A DNA stretch of 64,000 bases from NCBI GenBank assembly GCA_016208305.1, contig JACQYI010000046.1:34412-98411 (forward strand). Direction: 5' to 3'. Positions 27,739 to 37,248 of this stretch are shown here, piece by piece (position 1 is the stretch's first letter; each line of letters opens with the position of its first letter). The notes under the pieces are model-generated. The model saw only the letters and a list, made by a program, of their open reading frames with translations. It was not told where the DNA came from and ran no database searches. The DNA is from Oscillatoriophycideae cyanobacterium NC_groundwater_1537_Pr4_S-0.65um_50_18 (lineage in GTDB: Bacteria; Cyanobacteriota; Cyanobacteriia; Elainellales; Elainellaceae). Both the position numbers and the translations under genes were made by a program.

Positions 27739-28176
27739 GCTGTCTAGTCTCCAAACAAAAGTAGCGACAAATATAGGTTGCCTGATAGCATTTCTTACTC
27801 AAAACTCTCTAATCAAGCCCGGCAACTCGATCGAGATACTGTATTTTTACCACAGTTTACGCTATTCTTTGCTTATACTCCGGTAATTCTATCAAATTAC
27901 TGTAATTTATTTTTCACGACTTTTTCCTAAAATCTGTCGTTCTAGATTCAGAAGTTTACAAATTTACGAAAGCACTCTAAACTGATCGAAAAACCGGGCT
28001 ATACAAGTTCTGTTCAGTCTCAGCCACGCTGTTCTCGATCGCTACAGCATACACAAATCGCCTGTGAATAAAATCGCTTGTGAATAAGAGAGCGTGGAGA
28101 CGTTGCCCCCCACCCAAGGGTAAACCCCCTGCACTCCGTTCATACTTGTGAATCGCTATCTAGAGCAAATTTTAAT
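27739..28176. other. Intergenic leader upstream of cysA
   Basis: About 440 bases with no gene seen. Two AT-rich inverted repeats could be regulator sites for cysA: ACTGT...ACAGT near 27837-27855 and GTAATT-CTATCA-AATTAC at 27883-27900. The latter fits the T-N11-A scheme of LysR-type regulators such as cyanobacterial CysR, but no regulator gene lies nearby. Confidence 0.4.
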
Positions 28177-28806
28177 TCAACGGTAAATATGACTTTCTAT
28201 CAGAATGAAAATACCTAAACTGATCAAAACAAGTGGAACAATTCGATGACTGTAGCGGGTCAAAAGACGAGTCAATACAAACTGTTTAGTCAACCGATAA
28301 GCAATATAGCACCAAGCTGCAATGAGAACCAAGAATGTTACCAAGATTATAATCAGTTCTGTCACACTGCTGTTTGCAAAGAGAGGCAGATAAACTCCAA
28401 TATTGTCTCCTCCATTAGCCAGGGTGATAGCGGCAACGCTATAGATTTGGGGGGACAAAAGACGAGTGCATAGCCAACCCCAAGATTTTGGAGTGGAGGG
28501 TAGCGCTGTGACTGTTTGAACTTGAGGCTGCTCTTCTGGCTGGAGCAGCTGACTTACACCAATTGCGATCGGCAAAAAACCCAACAACCCAATCCATGCC
28601 TTAGGAACGATGAGTCCTCCGAAAAAACCTGGAAGGCTGGCTAAAACCAGTAACGCAAAGCCCAGGTATTGCCCAAAAACAATGTGTCTGGGGCGAAAAG
28701 TAGCATTTACCTGAGCAAAAAGGAGCGTTAAAATGACAATGTCATCAATATTCGTTGCGGCGAAAGCAGTACTGCCAGATAGGATTGCCTGTGCTAATTC
28801 ACCCAT
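28177..28806 (-). CDS. CadD-type cadmium resistance transporter
   Basis: Inner-membrane protein of 209 residues with about five or six hydrophobic helices. The family signature is the start TAFAATNIDDIVILTLLFAQ (abridged: ATNIDDIVIL near residue 20), followed by GQYLGFALLVLASL (near 45), and a second half with ITLANGGDNIGVYLPLFA (abridged: NGGDNIGVY near 130), giving the paired N-x-D-D/G-D-N motifs of the CadD/LysE-related group. CadD lowers cadmium levels in staphylococci. The metal handled here is unknown. It closes the metal island and is followed by signalling genes on the same strand after a gap of about 110 bases. Confidence 0.82.
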   Translation of the reverse strand: MGELAQAILSGSTAFAATNIDDIVILTLLFAQVNATFRPRHIVFGQYLGFALLVLASLPGFFGGLIVPKAWIGLLGFLPIAIGVSQLLQPEEQPQVQTVTALPSTPKSWGWLCTRLLSPQIYSVAAITLANGGDNIGVYLPLFANSSVTELIIILVTFLVLIAAWCYIAYRLTKQFVLTRLLTRYSHRIVPLVLISLGIFILIESHIYR

Positions 28807-28915
28807 AGCGAACCTTGATGCTTGTGCTGACCTCTCTGCTAATTATCGCTCAACCTCGGCAGAACGTTAGAGCGGCTATAGAATCGCTCCGACACATCTG
28901 GATTAATCTGTTGGA

Positions 28916-30229
28916 TTAATCTGTGGCATCAGAGCTTTGTCGGATAGGGATCTGGATAATAAATTCTGTTCCCTTTTCAGGGCTAGAACTACAGATTAGC
29001 TTACCCCTATGTTTCTCAGTAATAATTTGATAGCTAATAGAGAGTCCCATTCCCGTTCCTTTGCCAATAGGTTTTGTGGTGAAGAACGGATCAAAAATGC
29101 GCTGCTGCGTCTCTTTTGAGATACCCGAACCATTATCTGCGATCGCAATTTGCACCCATTGAGAATTCATCGCAGAAGTTCGAATCGTAATTTGGCCAGC
29201 ATGAATTTTGTTTTCTGGATACGCATGCTTGGTACTCAGTTCTTCTAACGCATCGATCGCATTTGCCAGAATATTCATAAACACCTGGTTGAGCGATCCG
29301 GCATAGCATTCTACAGGAGGTAGTTGACCGTACTCTCGAATCACTCTAATCTCTGGGCTTTCAGGCTTGTTTTTAAAGCGATGCTGTAGAATTAGCAGCG
29401 TGCTCTCGATGCCTTCATGAATATCCACCGCTTTATAATCGGCTTCATCTAACCGGGAAAAGTTGCGGAGCGATCGCACAATCTCACAGATGCGCTGGGT
29501 TCCCATCTTCATGGACGCCAAAGTTTTAGGCAAATCTTGCTGAATAAACTCTAAATCAAGGTCTGCGGCAGCATTTTGGAGTTCAGGTGCAGAATGGGCA
29601 CTGTGCTGCTGATAGAGCTGCATAAAGGTCAATAAATCTTCGATATAAGTCTGCACATGGGTAATATTGCCGTGAATAAAATTAACGGGATTGTTAATTT
29701 CATGGGCAACACCCGCAACAAGCTGCCCCAAAACCGCCATTTTTTCTGACTGCACTAGCTGCACCTGAGACTGCTGCACCTGTTGCAGGGCGTCTGCCAA
29801 TTCGGCAGTGCGTTGTTCAACCTGTAGCTCTAACGTCTGATGCAGATGGCGTAACTTGAGTTGCGTGGTCACACGGGCAATCAGCTCTGCCTCTTGGAAA
29901 GGTTTGGTGACATAATCGACTGCGCCTAAGCTGAAGCCCGTTACCTTATCCGTTGTGTCCGACAGGGCAGTCATAAAGATCACCGGAATGTCGCAGGTCG
30001 CAGGAGCGGTCTTGAGGCGACGACAGGTTTCAAAGCCATTAATTCCAGGCATCATCACATCCAGCAAAATCAGATCAGGCTGACTGAGAGTTGCCTGTTT
30101 GATCGCGCGTTCTCCATCAGTGGCGATCGCGACCTCAAACCCGGCATTGTCCAGGGCTTCCGCAACCACCTCCAGATTTGCTGGAGTGTCATCAACGACT
30201 AAAATCAACGGCGTATTTATCATCAACAT
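28916..30229 (-). CDS. Receiver-histidine kinase fusion protein
   Basis: Cytoplasmic signalling protein of 437 residues that begins with a receiver domain (about 7-125, Asp in [10 protein letters not shown] near 55). A coiled coil (about 128-165) leads to a histidine kinase core with [12 protein letters not shown] (His near 175) and an HATPase with N box (NAIDAL), G1 (DNGSGI) and G2 ([10 protein letters not shown]). An N-terminal receiver followed by a kinase is common in cyanobacteria and lets phosphotransfer from the upstream hybrid kinase control this one. Its start is only two bases after the upstream stop, so the pair forms one operon. ATG codons at 30229 and 30223 are both possible starts. 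Confidence 0.88.
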   Translation of the reverse strand: MLMINTPLILVVDDTPANLEVVAEALDNAGFEVAIATDGERAIKQATLSQPDLILLDVMMPGINGFETCRRLKTAPATCDIPVIFMTALSDTTDKVTGFSLGAVDYVTKPFQEAELIARVTTQLKLRHLHQTLELQVEQRTAELADALQQVQQSQVQLVQSEKMAVLGQLVAGVAHEINNPVNFIHGNITHVQTYIEDLLTFMQLYQQHSAHSAPELQNAAADLDLEFIQQDLPKTLASMKMGTQRICEIVRSLRNFSRLDEADYKAVDIHEGIESTLLILQHRFKNKPESPEIRVIREYGQLPPVECYAGSLNQVFMNILANAIDALEELSTKHAYPENKIHAGQITIRTSAMNSQWVQIAIADNGSGISKETQQRIFDPFFTTKPIGKGTGMGLSISYQIITEKHRGKLICSSSPEKGTEFIIQIPIRQSSDATD

Positions 30230-30231
30230 TT

Positions 30232-33009
30232 TTAAGCACAGGTAACTTCATTAAGCAATTTCTGGACAAAGGTCTCTAATTTTTCAACATGAAATCCCTT
30301 GCTTAACTCAAGCAAATGCTTCACCAGAGGCGCATATTGAGGGTTTTGTTGTTCCAAAGCTCTAGCCACCTCTGCTAACTTTTTCAATCGCCCCTGTTGA
30401 GCCAACTGAAGCAGCTCTGCCAAGTCTGCTGGCGGCGGCATAACCAGCGGCGCAGATGGCGTGAAATCGCTGATGTCAGGTATTAGCGATCGCACTTCAG
30501 GGTCTGCGGCAGGCTGATAAATCCAATCGATCTGTAAGTATTTGTGGAGCATCTGAAACAGGTCGTCTGCCTGCAAAGGCTTTGCCAGAAAATCATCTGC
30601 TCCAGTATCTAGGCTCTGTTGCTGCTCAATGCTAGAAACTGAAGCAGAGGAAACAATGATGGGAATGGTCTTGAGCACCTCGCTTTGCCGAATCTGCTGG
30701 AGAAACTGGTATCCATCCATCACGGGCATCAAGATATCTGTGATGATTAAATTTGGCTTGAGCTGAAGCGCTTTCGCCAGCCCATCTTGACCATTCTCTG
30801 CTTCAATCACCGTAAAGCCAAGCGGTTCCAGCAAGTTGACAATCACCGAGCGGTTTGCCCACTTGTCATCTGCAATTAAGATGGATTGTCGTTCACCTTG
30901 ATAGCCTACTAACCGTTCACGGGTGCTGCTCGTCGCTGTAGGTCGCCATTCTGCTGAGGTCGGCAGTTCTACATCAAAGAAAAAGGTGCTCCCCTCGTTA
31001 AGCTGGCTTTGGACTTGGATTTGGCTGCCCATGAGTTGCACCAGCGTCTGGCTAATGGTTAGACCTAATCCAGTACCTTCTGCATTCCGTTTTTGGTCAC
31101 TGACTTGTTCAAACGGATGAAATATTTTTTCTAGGGCTTCCGAACTCATGCCAATCCCCGTATCGCTGACCTGAAACCTGAGTTTGGTGGTGGATAATCC
31201 AGACAAACTATCTGAATCGTTCAGGGAAATTTGATCAAGCCGCTCAACCCTAAACGTTACCTTACCTTGATCGGTAAACTTGACAGCATTCCCTAATAGA
31301 TTAATCAACACCTGCCGCAATCGCTTCTCATCTACCTCAATGCCCTCTGGCAGATTCGCGTCAGGGAGATACACAAAGTCAACACCCTTTTGCTCAGCTC
31401 GGATACCCACGATCTCTACAACACCCTCTAACAAATCAGGGAGATATACACTATGAGGGTTCCATTCCAGCTTACGCGCTTCAATTTTGGAGATATCTAA
31501 AACATCATTAATCAGGGTTAATAAGTGAGAACCGCACTGATAGATAATCTCAACCCCTTTATGCTCTTTTTCGCCCCAGCTTTCAGAGCGTCCAAGAATC
31601 TGCGCATAGCCTAAAATGCCGTTGAGGGGCGTGCGTAGTTCATGGCTCATATTGGCGAGAAACTCGCTTTTGGCCTGATTCGCGCGATCGGCCAATAAGG
31701 TCGCTTCCTTCAGCTCTGAAGTGCGTTCTTCAACACGGGTTTCTAGTTCATTAAACGAAGTTTTAAGCTGATTTGCCATCTGGTTAAAAGAATCTGCCAG
31801 CAAGCTTAATTCGCTAATCCCTTTAACCTGAACCGTTTGATCTAACTGTCCAGAGCTAATTGCCTGACTGGCCTTTTGGAGTTGCAAAATCGGTTTGGTA
31901 ATCCACCGTGAAGTAAAAAAACCGAGGGCAGTCGTGACGGCTAAAGCGCCTAGGCACAGCAAAATAGTGGTGCGGGTATTGGCATTAATTTGAGCCATAA
32001 AATCTGATTCGGGCACCACAACAATACTCAGCCAGTCAATCCCTCGTTCGTCTCGAATGGGGGAAACCTGAATGAACTGCCGCTGATTGTTGAGCCAAAA
32101 GTCAAGCTGCTGCGTGACTGTAATGGCTTTAGAGCTGCCAAACCGATCGAGAATGGCTTGTGCTGTGGCGCGAATTACAGGATTTTCAGACTTGATCGCT
32201 GGAATCTGTTGCAAATCATCATTTTCTAGGTCAATGATGTAAGGCTGTTTACTTGTCGAACTCGCAATTAAATTACCTGAGCGATCAATAATAAAAGTCT
32301 GTCCCGTCTGCCCAACCTTTAGCTCTCTTAGAAAGTGATAAATTTTGCTAATCCGAAAGAGGCTATTTTGCACCCCTAACAACATTCCATCTTTGCTATA
32401 GATGGGTTGAGACAGGGAGATTGAAGCTTCCTTGGTGCCCTTGCCCAGAAAGGGTTCTGTCCAGGCCGGTTTTTTAGTTGCCTGTGCCAGCTTATAAAAA
32501 GGTCGATCTCTTGGATCAAACTCAGGTTGGGTATCTACTAAGGCAATCCGCCGACCCTGAGCATCCAGACTATAGACGAGTCGCTGCGGGAAATTTGCTT
32601 TGTTACCGATCCGGGAAACGATGCTACCATCGCCTAGCTCTTCTACAGCTAGATTTGAGCCGTCTGCCTTGGCAATCGTCATCTGCTCGATCAGATCCTG
32701 GTTGGCTAACTGCCAGAACGTATGCTCGAATTTCTCTACATCGGTTAGATCTAACTGCTCCTCTTGCACCGCAGCTACAATCACCTGTCCAGCAATATAG
32801 GGTCTTTCTAAATAGTTGAGAACTTGCAGGTTGAGGCGATCGCTCATCTCTTGCCGGAGCTGGCTGGCCACATCATTGACTGCTTTTTGCCCATTTTGTA
32901 GGGAAACATACCCCGTTAACCCAACAGCAACAAAGATTTGTAGTACAAATGGAGTTATCAAGAGCGATCGCAGAGACAATCCTTTGAAGCGTTGAGGAGA
33001 AGTATTCAT
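30232..33009 (-). CDS. Membrane hybrid histidine kinase with dCache sensor
   Basis: Membrane sensor kinase of 925 residues. A first membrane helix (about 16-33) and a second (about 344-363) flank a periplasmic double-Cache domain, with a DPRDRPFYKLA motif (near 165) and VQNSLFRISKIY typical of dCache sensors. A HAMP domain (about 365-418), a coiled coil, HisKA with MSHELRTPLNGI (His near 453), HATPase, and a receiver with IITDILMPVMDGY (Asp near 756) follow. The last 100 residues form a helical tail without an Hpt-type His. dCache domains usually bind small molecules such as amino acids or organic acids; the ligand is unknown. It is in an operon with the receiver-kinase gene directly downstream. 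Confidence 0.9.
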   Translation of the reverse strand: MNTSPQRFKGLSLRSLLITPFVLQIFVAVGLTGYVSLQNGQKAVNDVASQLRQEMSDRLNLQVLNYLERPYIAGQVIVAAVQEEQLDLTDVEKFEHTFWQLANQDLIEQMTIAKADGSNLAVEELGDGSIVSRIGNKANFPQRLVYSLDAQGRRIALVDTQPEFDPRDRPFYKLAQATKKPAWTEPFLGKGTKEASISLSQPIYSKDGMLLGVQNSLFRISKIYHFLRELKVGQTGQTFIIDRSGNLIASSTSKQPYIIDLENDDLQQIPAIKSENPVIRATAQAILDRFGSSKAITVTQQLDFWLNNQRQFIQVSPIRDERGIDWLSIVVVPESDFMAQINANTRTTILLCLGALAVTTALGFFTSRWITKPILQLQKASQAISSGQLDQTVQVKGISELSLLADSFNQMANQLKTSFNELETRVEERTSELKEATLLADRANQAKSEFLANMSHELRTPLNGILGYAQILGRSESWGEKEHKGVEIIYQCGSHLLTLINDVLDISKIEARKLEWNPHSVYLPDLLEGVVEIVGIRAEQKGVDFVYLPDANLPEGIEVDEKRLRQVLINLLGNAVKFTDQGKVTFRVERLDQISLNDSDSLSGLSTTKLRFQVSDTGIGMSSEALEKIFHPFEQVSDQKRNAEGTGLGLTISQTLVQLMGSQIQVQSQLNEGSTFFFDVELPTSAEWRPTATSSTRERLVGYQGERQSILIADDKWANRSVIVNLLEPLGFTVIEAENGQDGLAKALQLKPNLIITDILMPVMDGYQFLQQIRQSEVLKTIPIIVSSASVSSIEQQQSLDTGADDFLAKPLQADDLFQMLHKYLQIDWIYQPAADPEVRSLIPDISDFTPSAPLVMPPPADLAELLQLAQQGRLKKLAEVARALEQQNPQYAPLVKHLLELSKGFHVEKLETFVQKLLNEVTCA

Positions 33010-33474
33010 AGAGATGTCTAGGACGTAATTCTTACACTAAACTGCTTATCAACTCAGCCCTATCAGGCAATGACACTCAACCTACAAAGGATCGCACTTT
33101 CTGCCATCGAACAGGCTACAGATTAGAAAATGACTTCAATTAGCAGTGTTCCCGACCTAGCAAGAATCTAACCCAATTTTTTGTAATTAAGGAATTTTTT
33201 CTCCACAGCATCTCCAAGTTTATTTTTCAATCAACCTCTCGCATGAGTCGCTGCGTAGCTTCAAACAAGCTGGCAGGCAAGAAGATGAAAGAACGCCAGA
33301 CAGCCAACGGGATAAGCCATACGAGACAGTTGCCCTGCAAATGAGTCCAATCTATTATTTCTAGATTCCCTAATTTTGTCTGGAGAACTCAAAGAACTTA
33401 ATTGGATTGCTCCTCAAAAATTTACAAAAATTTATCTCTAGCTTATATGCTGTTGAAAGCAGCAAAATTTGAGT
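33010..33474. other. Intergenic region, nothing clear
   Basis: About 465 bases between divergent genes. No coding frame, RNA gene or strong repeat could be supported. It must hold the promoters of the dCache kinase operon (minus) and the small gene at 33475 (plus), but none could be placed with confidence. Confidence 0.45.
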
Positions 33475-33732
33475 ATGGCAAATCAGGAAAATCCTCTAAC
33501 AGGGGAAGCGCTCATTAAAGAAGTCTGTCGGCGAATTCGAGTAGCGCGCAGCTACTGGGATGCCCACAATAACAAAGCTTGTCGGGGAGAGCGAGAACGC
33601 GCATTAGCCCTCTACAACACATTGACAAAGGCGCAAAAAGAGCAGATCCCGCAAGTGCTGCGGGTGTGGTTGCGCTATCGCAGTGAGAAATACTTTGGCG
33701 ATCACCGAACGCCACCTCGGTCGAAGGGGTGA
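33475..33732 (+). CDS. Small hypothetical protein
   Basis: Predicted protein of 85 residues, not recognised. It is basic and helical, with a KEVCRRIRVARSYWDAHNNKA segment (abridged: RVARSYWDAH near residue 27) and a second helix ending in LRVWLRYRSEKYF. The charge pattern and lack of membrane segments suggest a small soluble, possibly nucleic-acid-binding protein, but no family can be named. ATG 33475 is chosen over TTG 33469, neither with a good ribosome binding site. Codon use resembles its neighbours, so it is probably real. A G-rich/C-rich repeat element follows directly after its stop. Confidence 0.55.
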   Translation: MANQENPLTGEALIKEVCRRIRVARSYWDAHNNKACRGERERALALYNTLTKAQKEQIPQVLRVWLRYRSEKYFGDHRTPPRSKG

Positions 33733-33825
33733 TTGGGAGAGTGGGTGTATGGGTAGCGGGGTAGATGGGAAACTCTTATTCACCCACTCGCTCTCCCACT
33801 CTCCCACTCCCCCACTCACCTGCTA
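33733..33825. repeat. G-rich/C-rich hairpin repeat element (copy A)
   Basis: A G-rich half (GGGAGAGTGGGTG and similar) and a C-rich half built of CCCACTC heptamers are joined by a GGGAAACTCTTATTCACCCAC hinge (abridged: GGGAAACTCTT). The halves can pair imperfectly. It follows the small gene and has a relative at 37808. It resembles the short tandem repeats of cyanobacterial genomes. Confidence 0.7.
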
Positions 33826-33843
33826 GACCAATAGGCTAAGTCC

Positions 33844-35133
33844 CTAGCCTATCGGAGGTTGAGCTATTTGAGCAGTCTCTATGCGAGCTTTCACGGTGTC
33901 TAGGTCAACATTGAGCTTTTCGCTCATGGCTTCTAGCACTTCTGTTTCTTGAGGAGAAAGGCTACCGTCAAGCTGTGCGATCGCATAGCATCGGGAGAGC
34001 GTTAGAACACTAAAGTCTGCATTGAGCTGTTGCAGGAGTGCCCCTAACGGCTGCGGAGATTTGAGGTTATCGGCGATCGCTTTGAGAGAGCTAGGGTGCA
34101 GACCCAGCGATTGCAAATTGGGCAAAATATCTGTCCAGGTTTTATCGGGGTAGCTGGCCAGGATCATATGCGCCAAAATTTGATCCATGATAGTTTGCTG
34201 AGCGATCGCAATCTCTAGATACGAGTCGCTCTTTTGCTTTAGGTCTTCCAGCGTTTGATCAGAAGTTTCTGAAACCGAAGGATCGAGCTTGGCCTCATAG
34301 AAGCGGCAGGCAGCATACCCCAGCGTGTACAAGATAGCAGCGTTCGCACTCACGCCAATTAAAGCGCCCGCAAGCGGTATATTTTTCACCAACACGAGTC
34401 CGGCTCTCACGGCTCTGCTGCCACCCAAGGCCAATCCAAAAATGGCGATCACTTCTCCTTTACGCGCCGGATCTTTTAAATCTAGCCCATAGGCGGTCGC
34501 AATCTGATAGAGCATCTCGGTCTGAAGGGCTGTGGTCGTTGCCAAATCTACTGCCAGGAGGGCGATCGCGCTTCCAGGCACTAAGCTCGTCGCTAACCCC
34601 ACTCCACCCGCATAAAGCGCCTTTTCGACCATGATGCGATGGGCAATTTGGCTGGCCGATTCGTTGGGGTGATCCTGTTGCAGTTTACGCACAAAAGCTT
34701 CTGCCTTATCCAAGTCAACCTGGCTGCTCATTCCCACCAGCCAGTCTAGCTTGAGGGCTTTTGTCAGTTGCCGAATCATGGAACTGTCTTCAACAAAAGC
34801 GGCGGCCTGCCCGGCTCCTTCAGTCGCTTGCTCAGCCAAACGGTGGCTGCGCCTAAACATGCCGTTGCCTAGAGTCGTCATCAGTCTAGAAGCAGCGCCA
34901 CCTGTCTGCGAGGCTGTCTGCCCGATCGCACCCCCAATGCCAACGGAGGTCTTGACGATCGCCTGACCCGTTTTAGCGGCCTGGTTGCCGACTGCTCCCC
35001 CCAGGCTTGCCACCTTACCTGTGAGTGATTTCAGCGCAGGAGCCAGCGATCGCTTTTTTTCGTCCGCTGATTTGACGGATAGATCGGCTGAGGATGTTTC
35101 TTCGGGTTCTGGCTTTTGCAACCTACTGTCCAT
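33844..35133 (-). CDS. EcsC-like / TerB-like domain protein
   Basis: Protein of about 429 residues. An N-terminal charged and Gly/Ala-rich part (about 1-105) with repeats like GKVASLGGAVGNQ and QTASQTGGA suggests a flexible or membrane-interacting region. The middle (about 155-290) has hydrophobic segments GVGLATSLVPGSAIALL and AILYTLGYAACRFYE and resembles the EcsC family. The C-terminus (about 360-425) has YAIAQLDGSLSPQETEVLEAM, typical of TerB-like helical domains linked to stress responses. These assignments rest on motif impression only. ATG 35133 (MDSRLQ) is chosen since the extra 43 residues of the longer frame look non-coding. The role is unknown; it may act at the membrane. Confidence 0.55.
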   Translation of the reverse strand: MDSRLQKPEPEETSSADLSVKSADEKKRSLAPALKSLTGKVASLGGAVGNQAAKTGQAIVKTSVGIGGAIGQTASQTGGAASRLMTTLGNGMFRRSHRLAEQATEGAGQAAAFVEDSSMIRQLTKALKLDWLVGMSSQVDLDKAEAFVRKLQQDHPNESASQIAHRIMVEKALYAGGVGLATSLVPGSAIALLAVDLATTTALQTEMLYQIATAYGLDLKDPARKGEVIAIFGLALGGSRAVRAGLVLVKNIPLAGALIGVSANAAILYTLGYAACRFYEAKLDPSVSETSDQTLEDLKQKSDSYLEIAIAQQTIMDQILAHMILASYPDKTWTDILPNLQSLGLHPSSLKAIADNLKSPQPLGALLQQLNADFSVLTLSRCYAIAQLDGSLSPQETEVLEAMSEKLNVDLDTVKARIETAQIAQPPIG

Positions 35134-35267
35134 AAAACGGCTGTCCTGAAAGCTGCTACTCTGCCCACAGCTCTTTAAAAGCGAACAGGGGTAAAGAGAA
35201 AAGAGGCATTTCTTGAAATTAAAACCAGTCCTATCATCAACTAAGGTGAAGCTGATAATCAACTGTC

Positions 35268-35315
35268 TTTAGAGATAGCCAGCTTTAGAGATAGCCAGCT
35301 TTAGAGGTAGCAAGA
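35268..35315. repeat. 16-bp tandem repeat, nearly three copies
   Basis: TTTAGAGATAGCCAGC occurs at 35268-35283 and 35284-35299, followed by a degenerate third copy. It lies between two minus-strand genes. Confidence 0.9.
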
Positions 35316-35329
35316 TGAGCGAGTCTTGG

Positions 35330-35671
35330 TCAGGAGTCCGGCAATTCCAGTCCTAGCTCAATGGCTTTCTGCGCAATGCGTTTAAGCTGAGCCTGCAAGC
35401 GCGGCAGCTCTCGTTCAATTTGCTTCAGCCTTTTCCCACGGGCGATCGCGGCTCTCGTTTTGGCAATTTCAAACGATTTGAGGTACCGGGCTTTCTGGCC
35501 GTTAATTCGCAATCGATACTGAGTTGAGGGCGTACCGCGCACAGTTGCCCCTCCAGGTTTGGAAGAGTCGATGCGGGCATGGCTCAAAATTTCTCCCTGC
35601 GCATGAATGGCAGCTAATTCTGCCTCTAATGCAGTTAGTTTGACGCGAAGAATGCGGTAGTTCACAAACAA
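35330..35671 (-). CDS. Small coiled-coil hypothetical protein
   Basis: Protein of 113 residues, not recognised. An N-terminal helix (LTALEAELAAIHAQGE), a short basic beta segment (YRLRINGQKARYLKS near residue 55) and a C-terminal basic coiled coil (about 70-110) are visible. The same layout of helix, Y-x-L-x-x-Y-x-K segment and coiled coil appears in the protein at 61109, so they may be distant relatives, possibly DNA-binding accessory proteins. The start is TTG 35671 or GTG 35665; the former lies within the inverted-repeat element 35669-35716, which could then act as an operator over the start. It is downstream of the DUF1016 gene on the same strand. Confidence 0.5.
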   Translation of the reverse strand: MFVNYRILRVKLTALEAELAAIHAQGEILSHARIDSSKPGGATVRGTPSTQYRLRINGQKARYLKSFEIAKTRAAIARGKRLKQIERELPRLQAQLKRIAQKAIELGLELPDS

Positions 35672-35716
35672 TGCGTGTCAGTTTTTGAATGATTAGTTTA
35701 ATTTTGACACGCATCA
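35669..35716. repeat. 48-bp inverted-repeat element A
   Basis: Arms CAATGCGTGTCA and TGACACGCATCA are separated by 24 AT-rich bases. The same structure, inverted, occurs at 35832-35879 with identical spacing. It covers the start of the 113-residue gene. Confidence 0.85.
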
Positions 35717-35831
35717 GTCTACTTTGGCCTTAAGGAATGGGTTTCGCTGTTAAATCTATTGCAGGAGGGCGATCGGTCTGCAAAACCCGCCTGTACAGTT
35801 TGCTCGCCTCCGCTTAGGTGAGCTGATGAAT

Positions 35832-35879
35832 TGATGCGTGTCAAAATATAGATAGTCTCTGAAAAACTGACACGCATCA
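35832..35879. repeat. 48-bp inverted-repeat element B
   Basis: Arms TGATGCGTGTCA and TGACACGCATCA are exact complements, separated by 24 bases. Read on the minus strand, the spacer begins GTTTTT and ends ATTT as in element A. It lies between the DUF1016 gene and the 113-residue gene. Confidence 0.88.
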
Positions 35880-35937
35880 GTTCACTGAAATAACCGCAGC
35901 CCAAATGCCTCTGCTCTCAGAGATCTAACCCCTGCCT

Positions 35938-36966
35938 TTACTCCACATCTGCCAGAAGTTTGGCGATCTCTTCGGGTGCGGGTAGCTCTCCTCGTAGCTC
36001 TTGAGGCAGGGCTGAGACAACTCGGTAAGTGGAAACGCCGATGGGCTTATCTGCATCCTTCAGAGCATATTCAACAATTGTTTTGTCTTTTGACTTGCAA
36101 AGAACGATGCCAATCGACGGGTTTTCATCCGCTAGCCGCACCTGATCATTCAAAACGGCCAGGTAAAACTGCATCTTGCCGACATGTTCTGGCTCAAAGC
36201 GCCCAATTTTTAGATCGATCGCCACCAGGCACCGCAGCCGACGATGGTATAGCAAGAGATCAATAAAATATTCCTGATCGCTGACCTCTAGCCGATACTG
36301 GCTGCCCAGAAAGGCAAACATGCCACCCATCTGGCGCAGGAAAGTATCAATTCTACCCAACAGCGCCTGCTCTAACTCGCGCTCGCTGTAAGCCTCGCCA
36401 AGTTCAAGAAAGTCAAACATGTACTCATCCCGTACCGCCAGCTTTGCCTGACTTTGGAGCGCTTCTGGCATCGTGGACTGGAAATTGGTTTGATTGAGCA
36501 ACGTTTTTTCATAGGTTTGATTCTCAATCTGGTGGATCAGCACATTCTTAGTCCAGCCGTATTTGCGGCACATCCGCAGATAAAATTCCCGCTCCAAATC
36601 GTCCTTACATTTCTCAATAATGATGAGGTTGTGGCTCCAGCTAATTTCTCGCACCATTGGCGCGAGTTTCTCGTTGCCTCTGTAGGTTTCGTAAAAGAGC
36701 CGCATCCGCCAGAGATTGGAGGCAGAAAAACCCGTGATTCCTGGAAACTCGGCTTGCAGATCGGTTGCCAATGTCTTTACAACAGCTCTGCCCCAAGTCT
36801 CTGACTCCTGACGCGTCACGATGAGTTCACCGATATCCCAGTAGAGAGAGATCAGCTCTTTGTTGACCGCTTTAAGGGCGGCATACTGCGCTGCTCGAAT
36901 TCTTGCTTTGAGTTCAAGCAAAAACTCACTGTAGTTGTCAGGTAAAAAGGACAGCTGGTTCGACAT
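35938..36966 (-). CDS. YhcG/DUF1016 PD-(D/E)XK nuclease-like protein
   Basis: Protein of 342 residues of the YhcG (DUF1016) family. The N-terminal helical domain has LYWDIGELIV (near residue 48), WGRAVVKTLATDL (near 62) and FSASNLWRMRLFYETY (near 88). The C-terminal nuclease-like domain has EYFIDLLLYHRRLRCLVAIDLKIG (abridged: FIDLLLYHR...AIDLKIG near 235-255), which gives the D-x(n)-D-x-K pattern of PD-(D/E)XK enzymes, then GKMQFYLAVLND (near 265). Such proteins occur in accessory regions and near restriction or toxin-like systems, and some bind branched DNA. Here no methylase is adjacent. It precedes the small coiled-coil gene and the paired inverted repeats, which may form one mobile accessory unit. 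Confidence 0.85.
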   Translation of the reverse strand: MSNQLSFLPDNYSEFLLELKARIRAAQYAALKAVNKELISLYWDIGELIVTRQESETWGRAVVKTLATDLQAEFPGITGFSASNLWRMRLFYETYRGNEKLAPMVREISWSHNLIIIEKCKDDLEREFYLRMCRKYGWTKNVLIHQIENQTYEKTLLNQTNFQSTMPEALQSQAKLAVRDEYMFDFLELGEAYSERELEQALLGRIDTFLRQMGGMFAFLGSQYRLEVSDQEYFIDLLLYHRRLRCLVAIDLKIGRFEPEHVGKMQFYLAVLNDQVRLADENPSIGIVLCKSKDKTIVEYALKDADKPIGVSTYRVVSALPQELRGELPAPEEIAKLLADVE

Positions 36967-37248
36967 TGTGACTAGACTGAGCGCTGTTTCAGTGTATAGC
37001 CTCTGATCTCAGTTGCGTCTTGGGTAGCTTCGGTGAGCTGAAATCAGAAAGGGTTTGTCCTCATCTGAGCGTTTCTCAATTAGGGCAGATATGAGTATAA
37101 AAAAACATTACGTTACAGTTCTTTATCTTGTCCTGCCATGATTGCAAAGGCAATATAAGCGATCGACACCTCAGGGAGGGAAATCAATTCATTCGTACCT
37201 TGAGCAGGAGACAATACGCTAAACAACAAGATTTTAGGAGCAGCCCTT

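Noticed and set aside
35669..35879. Paired inverted repeats as integron attC sites
   Set aside because: No attC-type RYYYAAC/GTTRRRY ends and no cassette-like gene or IntI nearby.
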